From contig DAOWEE010000291.1 in the NCBI GenBank assembly GCA_030638625.1, forward strand, positions 1 through 10,264: 10,264 bases of DNA, written 5' to 3'. Below the pieces are notes generated by a model. That model did not search any database. It was not told the origin of the DNA and saw only the letters and a list, made by a program, of their open reading frames with translations. The position numbers and the translations under genes were made by a program. This document shows, in pieces, positions 6,403 through 10,264 of this stretch. This DNA comes from Methanosarcinales archaeon. Lineage in GTDB: Archaea; Halobacteriota; Methanosarcinia; Methanosarcinales; Methanocomedenaceae. Position 1 is the first letter of the stretch, and every line of letters starts with the position of its first letter.

Positions 6403-7388
6403 AACAAGTCAGGGCATCACTGGGCACGCTGGCGGTCCTGGGGATGGAACTCATGCTCATGGACGCGCCACCCACCACTGCATACCTGCAGATATACACT
6501 GATGAGCGCTGCCGGGCCAACTGCCTGTTCTGTTCCCAGGCTAAGGATTCAAAGGGTGAATTGAAACAAATCGCCAGGGGCCAGTACATGCCTGCAGACC
6601 TGGATGAAGTGGTGAGGCGGTTGGGTATTGCTTTTGAGAAAGGTTACCTGTACAGGGCCTGTATCCAGACCGCCATGTACCCTGGTATGTGGGAGGATAC
6701 TGTGTACTTGATTGGGCGCATCAGGGATACATGCAGCATTCCTGTTTCACTATCCGTATTTCCACTTGATGATTCAAAATATCGCACACTGGCAGGGATG
6801 GGTGTGGACCAGCTGGTGATTCCCCTGGACGCAGCCACCCCTGAGATGTTCCACAGCATTAAAGGCGGGGGGGCTGGTGGTCCATTTACCTGGGGAGCGC
6901 ATCTGGACGGACTTGAACGGGCAGCAGCTGTATTCCCGCATGTGGGCACCCATATTATTGTGGGCATGGGCGAGACTGACAAAGAAGTGGTGGAACTGGT
7001 GGGCCGGCTGCACAGGCTGGGTATTAATGCTGCGCTGTTCGCTTATACCAGACTGCCCGGGACAAGGGAGCTGGATGTGGTGGACGCAAAGCCTGATATT
7101 GGACATTACCGCCGGGTGCAGATGGCCTCATACCTGATTCGAAATGACATGGTACGACTGGATGACCTGGAGTTCGAGGATGGGAACATTACATATTTCG
7201 GACTGGATGGACACGACCTGGAATCAGTTATAGAAAAGGGTGATGCTTTTATGACGACTGGGTGTGCCAACTGCAACCGGCCCTATGCCACTGAAACTCA
7301 CGACCAGGTTTACAATTATCCTGCTGCACCCGATAGCGACGAAGTCGACCGGATTAAAGGGCAGATGGAGATGGAGGGTGGAGCATGA
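6399..7388 (+). CDS. lipS1: LipS1-like radical SAM protein
   Basis: A 329-residue radical SAM protein with CRANCLFC (C38, C42, C45). It differs clearly from its two neighbours and matches the 'biotin synthase-related' group to which LipS1 belongs; LipS1 is reported to add the second sulfur, at C8, after LipS2. Other conserved-looking pieces are AYLQIYTDE before the cluster, YRACIQTAMYPG (C88), HIIVGMGETDKE, ALFAYTRLPGT, and a late GCANCNRPY with C289 and C292. C88, C289 and C292 are candidate ligands of an auxiliary iron-sulfur cluster that would supply sulfur; that is inference. Start is TTG at 6399, overlapping the previous stop by four bases, with GGAGG at 6388-6392. The end overlaps the next ATG by four bases. 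It is the only LipS1-like gene between two LipS2-like genes. Confidence 0.83.
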   Translation: MKQVRASLGTLAVLGMELMLMDAPPTTAYLQIYTDERCRANCLFCSQAKDSKGELKQIARGQYMPADLDEVVRRLGIAFEKGYLYRACIQTAMYPGMWEDTVYLIGRIRDTCSIPVSLSVFPLDDSKYRTLAGMGVDQLVIPLDAATPEMFHSIKGGGAGGPFTWGAHLDGLERAAAVFPHVGTHIIVGMGETDKEVVELVGRLHRLGINAALFAYTRLPGTRELDVVDAKPDIGHYRRVQMASYLIRNDMVRLDDLEFEDGNITYFGLDGHDLESVIEKGDAFMTTGCANCNRPYATETHDQVYNYPAAPDSDEVDRIKGQMEMEGGA

Positions 7389-8341
7389 ACTTTAATGTCA
7401 GCAAGGTGCATCAGCGCATCATGGGTATGCAGGACATTAACCCTGATTTCAAGGAAGCCATGAAATCCGCATTTGATGTACGCTGCCGTAATTTCTCAAA
7501 CAGGGTGCAATTCTTTTTGCATCCTTTCACGCCTGTATCGGTAACAGGCAAAGACTGCGACCTCAACTGTAAACATTGTTCAACACATTATCTGGAGCAC
7601 ATGGCAGACGCTGCATCCAATGACCTGTACCACATCGCCGCTGACATTGTCCGGCGGGGTGAACAGGGCATACTGCTCTCGGGAGGCAGCAGGCCCGACG
7701 GGTCAGTGCCCACATACGAACATGAGGATGCCATTCGGTCAGTTAAGTCTGCTTTTAATCTGAAGATGAGCGCTCATACCGGGTTGGTTGATAAAGAACA
7801 GGCATCCCGCCTACGGGACTACGGGCTGGATATGGCACTGGTTGATGTGATTGGCAGTGAAAGTACCATTCAGGACGTGTACGGGCTTAACAGGACACCT
7901 GATGACTATGAAAGTACCCTTACCAATCTTGCAGCTGAGGGCATATCACTGGCACCCCATATCATAGTGGGACTGCACGGTGGCAAACTGGACGGTGAGT
8001 TCAGGGCACTTGAAATGATTAGGCAGTACGACCCTGAAGTTGTAGTCATCGTGGTATTCATTCCCACAGGCGGTACTGAGTACAGCACTGCCCGAAAACC
8101 TGACATCAATGACGTGGTGGAAGTGATGACCGCCGCCAGGGAGATGTTCCCGTCCACGCCCCTTTCGCTTAGTTGTGTACGGCCAGGCGGCAGGTATCGT
8201 TCAGTACTTGACGAATGTGCCCTGCTCTGTGGGCTGGACAGGATTGCAGTACCCAGCAGGCATTGCTACCGTACGGCAGGGGAGATGGGGCTGGACATAA
8301 TTGAAGTGGATAAGATGTGCTGCTCATATGGAGGTCATTAA
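7385..8341 (+). CDS. lipS2: LipS2-like radical SAM protein, copy 2
   Basis: A 318-residue radical SAM protein with CDLNCKHC (C58, C62, C65), paralogous to the protein two genes upstream. Shared elements appear in the same order: a PV/IS-(V/I)-TG stretch before the cluster, GIL(V/L)(T/S)GG, AHTG, RD-x-GLD, VYGL, EFRALEMIR or its like, a C-x-R-x-x-GR-x-R element, an IAVP-(S/T)-R element, and a CC pair near the end (312-313). Unlike copy 1 it stops five residues after the CC pair and carries extra cysteines in DECALLCGLDR. Substrate-facing stretches differ (GGSRPDG here, GGCDSIG in copy 1), so the copies may not be interchangeable. It may be the true LipS2, a partner subunit, or an enzyme for the second carrier. 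ATG at 7385 is preceded by GGAGGGTG, and the stop abuts the next ATG. Confidence 0.82.
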   Translation: MNFNVSKVHQRIMGMQDINPDFKEAMKSAFDVRCRNFSNRVQFFLHPFTPVSVTGKDCDLNCKHCSTHYLEHMADAASNDLYHIAADIVRRGEQGILLSGGSRPDGSVPTYEHEDAIRSVKSAFNLKMSAHTGLVDKEQASRLRDYGLDMALVDVIGSESTIQDVYGLNRTPDDYESTLTNLAAEGISLAPHIIVGLHGGKLDGEFRALEMIRQYDPEVVVIVVFIPTGGTEYSTARKPDINDVVEVMTAAREMFPSTPLSLSCVRPGGRYRSVLDECALLCGLDRIAVPSRHCYRTAGEMGLDIIEVDKMCCSYGGH

Positions 8342-9223
8342 ATGGCACAGACGTCAATGGAACCGGTGGCACAGTGCAGGGGAGTAACTATCTTTGCACC
8401 AACAGCAGGCAAATTTGCGTTCATGAAGAGCCCTTTTGCCGCCCACACCACATTGAGTGCCGTGGACATCTATCCGGGCGGTGGGTTTGGGGACACGGCG
8501 CCATCACCTGTTGACGGCACAGTGATAGACATCAGGGAATATCTTACACCTACGCCGTTTAAATCCCGTGACTTCATAGAGTATATCACAGCCATAAGGC
8601 AGGGGGATAGCGTAGTAAAAATATTGCATGTGAAACCTACTGTGAAGGTAGGTGATACAATATCTGCGGGTGACCCGCTGGGCATCCTGGTACATAATGG
8701 TTATTTCTATTTCTGGAATGAACCGCCCCTGCATGTGGAGGTGAGGCCGCTAGATGATTATATCCGTGCCAGCAACCTTAACCCGTTAACATCATGCTTT
8801 GAATTTTTAAGTACTGATACTTCACTGGAATCCACCTTTGCCTGCAGGGCTGTGTTCTCAGATGAGAGATTTGCACTGCTTGAGGGCAGTTATGAGGGAC
8901 AGAAGGTAAAGGGTTACAGGCTTGGAGGCTGCTTGCTTGATGGTCTGGTACCGGTGGCACAGGTGAATGACATTGATTATTTCGGGCTTATCGGACAGCA
9001 CCCGCCCTGTACTTATATCAAGTCGGCGGGAAACCGGTATATGGTCTCAACTGATAAAGTACGGGCCGAAGTGCTGGCAGAGGGATATGTGGACTGCCTG
9101 GCATTGGCCTTCTCACTGTCTCATTCGGTTCCTACCATCAAAGTGATACCAAAACAGTACGGCCATAAACTTTTTAGTGTTGGAGATGAAGTGATTATCA
9201 GATTATCATTATGTGAAGACTGA
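8342..9223 (+). CDS. unassigned protein with a degenerate M23/LytM-like beta fold
   Basis: A 293-residue protein I cannot name. The first half reads like an M23 (LytM) metallopeptidase or barrel-sandwich fold: AVDIYPGGG (40-48), then SPVDGTVIDI (55-64), then a HV-x-P-x-VKVGDTISAGDPLG stretch (96-114), then PPLHVEVRP (128-136). The zinc site is broken. D42 and H131 sit where two ligands are expected, but the position four before D42 is leucine and the catalytic histidine two before H131 is proline (P129). There is no signal peptide or membrane segment, so wall hydrolysis is unlikely. Residues 150-293 are unrecognised and hold several cysteines. M23 and lipoyl domains share this general beta architecture, and the gene sits between lipoyl synthases and lipoyl carriers, so a carrier-binding or scaffold role is plausible. 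ATG at 8342 follows GGAGGT at 8330-8335. Confidence 0.6.
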   Translation: MAQTSMEPVAQCRGVTIFAPTAGKFAFMKSPFAAHTTLSAVDIYPGGGFGDTAPSPVDGTVIDIREYLTPTPFKSRDFIEYITAIRQGDSVVKILHVKPTVKVGDTISAGDPLGILVHNGYFYFWNEPPLHVEVRPLDDYIRASNLNPLTSCFEFLSTDTSLESTFACRAVFSDERFALLEGSYEGQKVKGYRLGGCLLDGLVPVAQVNDIDYFGLIGQHPPCTYIKSAGNRYMVSTDKVRAEVLAEGYVDCLALAFSLSHSVPTIKVIPKQYGHKLFSVGDEVIIRLSLCED

Positions 9224-9240
9224 AGAGGTGAAATTGCAAA

Positions 9241-9660
9241 ATGCAGGTAGAAGAATTTGAGTTCCCTGAAGATAGACTGTATATGAAGAGCCATGTCTGG
9301 CTGCTGGAAGGGGCATCCCTTACGGTTGGAATAACCCAGCTTGGCCAGAGCCTTTCCAAGGAGATTGTGCATATAGACTTGCCCGATGAGGGCGAGAACG
9401 TGCGGGCCCATGACCTGCTTATAGCCTATGAGACTATTAAGGCTGTGAGCCAGATATCCTTGCCCTTTGATTGTGTGGTGGAAGAGGTAAATGATGTGCT
9501 GTGGGATAGGCCCAACCAGATAAATGATGACCCTTATAAGGTCTGGATGGTTAAGGTAAGGGGAGAGGTTGACCGCAGTGCCCTGATGGATGTTGGGGCT
9601 GCATGTAATTATTATGGCGAACTGATAAAGAAAGAACGTGAGAGGTATGCAGGCTATTGA
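9241..9660 (+). CDS. gcvH: GcvH-like lipoyl carrier protein 1
   Basis: A 139-residue glycine cleavage H-type protein, close to the usual 125-135. It shows RLYMKSHVWLL, LTVGITQLGQSLSKEIVHIDLP and the lipoylation site ETIKAVSQ with the target lysine K67, then the NDDPYKVWMVKV strand. The site is canonical (E-x-x-K-A-V-S). The carrier would hold the octanoyl or lipoyl group while LipS2 and LipS1 act on it, then work as a swinging arm for an oxidoreductase. No glycine cleavage T or P gene lies nearby, so a glycine role is not shown; GcvH-like carriers serving Hdr-type sulfur enzymes (LbpA) are a known alternative. The tail after VKVRGEV is longer and more basic than usual. ATG at 9241 follows GAGGTG at 9225-9230. 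Confidence 0.88.
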   Translation: MQVEEFEFPEDRLYMKSHVWLLEGASLTVGITQLGQSLSKEIVHIDLPDEGENVRAHDLLIAYETIKAVSQISLPFDCVVEEVNDVLWDRPNQINDDPYKVWMVKVRGEVDRSALMDVGAACNYYGELIKKERERYAGY

Positions 9661-9707
9661 CCTGGATATGATGGGAATAGCAAAACTAATAAACAAATAT
9701 GCCTGAA

Positions 9708-9718
9708 AAGATATAATG
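9708..9718 (+). promoter_or_regulatory. possible internal promoter before carrier 2
   Basis: AAGATATAATG lies in the only longer gap inside the operon, about 25 bases before the ATG at 9739. If used, it would give a leaderless transcript, which conflicts with the ribosome site at 9726. An AAATATG near 9696-9702 is an alternative placed about 42 bases before the ATG. The evidence is base composition and spacing only. Confidence 0.2.
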
Positions 9719-9738
9719 ATAAATTGGAGTGGATTGAA

Positions 9739-10161
9739 ATGGTAGAAATCGAAGGATATGAGATGCCTGACGAACTGTACTATACTAAAGACCACACTTG
9801 GGTCCGGGTAGAGGATGACGGTACTGTGACTATGGGTATAGATGCTTATGGCGGCACTGCAGCGGGTGAGATTGAGTTTATTGACCTGCCACTGGAAGAT
9901 GATGAGTTTGAAGCAGGGGACGCTTTTGGTTCTATGGAATCGGCTAAATGGGTGGGCGGGCTGATAATGGCTACGTCAGGCAAAGTGATAGAGGTCAACT
10001 CAGAGGTTGAGGACAATCTGGAATTGCTTGCTGATGACCCGTATGGTGAGGGCTGGATGATGAAGGCGGAACCATCAAACCTTGAAGCTGACCTGGATAA
10101 ACTGTACCACGGTGAAGCTTTGGAAGAATGGTTTAAAAAGGACCTGGAAGAGAGGAGTTGA
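9739..10161 (+). CDS. gcvH: GcvH-like lipoyl carrier protein 2
   Basis: A 140-residue H-type carrier, very acidic, with ELYYTKDHTWVRVEDDG, VTMGIDAYGGTAAGEIEFIDLP, the modification site MESAKWVGG with target lysine K70, and DDPYGEGWMMKAEP. Around the lysine it differs from typical GcvH: tryptophan follows the lysine in place of the usual A or V, and the next strand is LIMATSGKV. Carrier 1 has the canonical form, so the two are probably recognised by different partners. ATG at 9739 is chosen over the in-frame TTG at 9724 because GGAG lies at 9726-9729 at a suitable distance and family alignment begins soon after. It is separated from carrier 1 by 78 bases, the largest gap in the operon, with an AT-rich stretch that may hold its own promoter. 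Confidence 0.88.
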   Translation: MVEIEGYEMPDELYYTKDHTWVRVEDDGTVTMGIDAYGGTAAGEIEFIDLPLEDDEFEAGDAFGSMESAKWVGGLIMATSGKVIEVNSEVEDNLELLADDPYGEGWMMKAEPSNLEADLDKLYHGEALEEWFKKDLEERS

Positions 10162-10264
10162 AATATCCTCTTCGATTCTGGGGGTTTATAACAACATTTA
10201 CGTAACGTCCCGACAAAACTGTACTGATGCAGCCCCAACCTGCCAGTCTTGATGAGAAGACCAA

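Noticed and set aside
6137..6502. A plus-strand open frame bridging the LipS2-like copy 1 and LipS1-like genes
   Set aside because: It is out of frame with both real genes, which have intact family motifs on each side of the junction; there is no sign of a frameshifted fusion.
8342..9223. An active secreted M23 endopeptidase
   Set aside because: The catalytic histidine position is proline, the first zinc ligand is not in place, and there is no signal peptide; context is lipoate metabolism.
9121..9795. A 224-codon minus-strand open frame across the two carrier genes
   Set aside because: It lies opposite two clear GcvH-like genes, and its hydrophobic content follows from the complementary codons; no family resemblance.
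10147..10173. A hairpin at the operon end as a terminator
   Set aside because: Only AGAGGA (10151-10156) pairs cleanly with TCCTCT (10166-10171), it overlaps the stop codon, and no T-run follows. It is too weak to call.
1..10264. CRISPR array, insertion sequence or transposase
   Set aside because: No regularly spaced repeats, terminal inverted repeats or transposase motifs were found on either strand.

Overview
The window looks archaeal, most likely from a euryarchaeote of the methanogen/ANME kind (the lineage is a guess). Signs seen in the sequence are: an initiator tRNA with the archaeal A1:U72 pair and three consecutive G:C pairs at the base of the anticodon stem; TATA-like boxes about 25-42 bases before transcription units; an oligo-T run after the tRNA; strong GGAGG-type ribosome binding sites; and a split lipoate ligase (LplA plus a separate LplB), an arrangement known from archaea such as Thermoplasma.

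Left part (1-3420). A Tex-type transcription accessory protein runs leftward off the edge and lacks only its C-terminal end. An intergenic stretch of about 375 bases follows, AT-rich at both ends with a GC-rich island in the middle. Then come the initiator tRNA-Met with its own promoter and T-run terminator, and a CNNM/CorB-like membrane protein (DUF21 plus CBS pair).

Right part (3450-10161). Nine same-strand genes, abutting, overlapping by 4 bases or separated by short gaps, read as one operon for building and attaching lipoyl groups: LplA-like ligase 1, LplB, LplA-like ligase 2, LipS2-like radical SAM protein, LipS1-like radical SAM protein, a second LipS2-like protein, a protein with a degenerate M23/LytM-type beta fold, and two GcvH-like lipoyl carriers. 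Known chemistry of the families gives this order of events: LplA/LplB loads an octanoyl or lipoyl group onto the carrier lysine, and LipS2 plus LipS1 insert sulfur at C6 and C8. No glycine cleavage T or P protein, 2-oxoacid dehydrogenase or Hdr gene lies in the window, so the enzyme that uses the lipoylated carriers is not visible.

The unusual feature is that almost every class is doubled: two ligases, two LipS2-like proteins and two carriers, with a single LipS1 and a single LplB, plus an unassigned beta-fold protein in the middle. This suggests either two parallel lipoylation lines or a heteromeric system, and is the best candidate here for something undescribed. The last 100 bases hold no recognisable gene.
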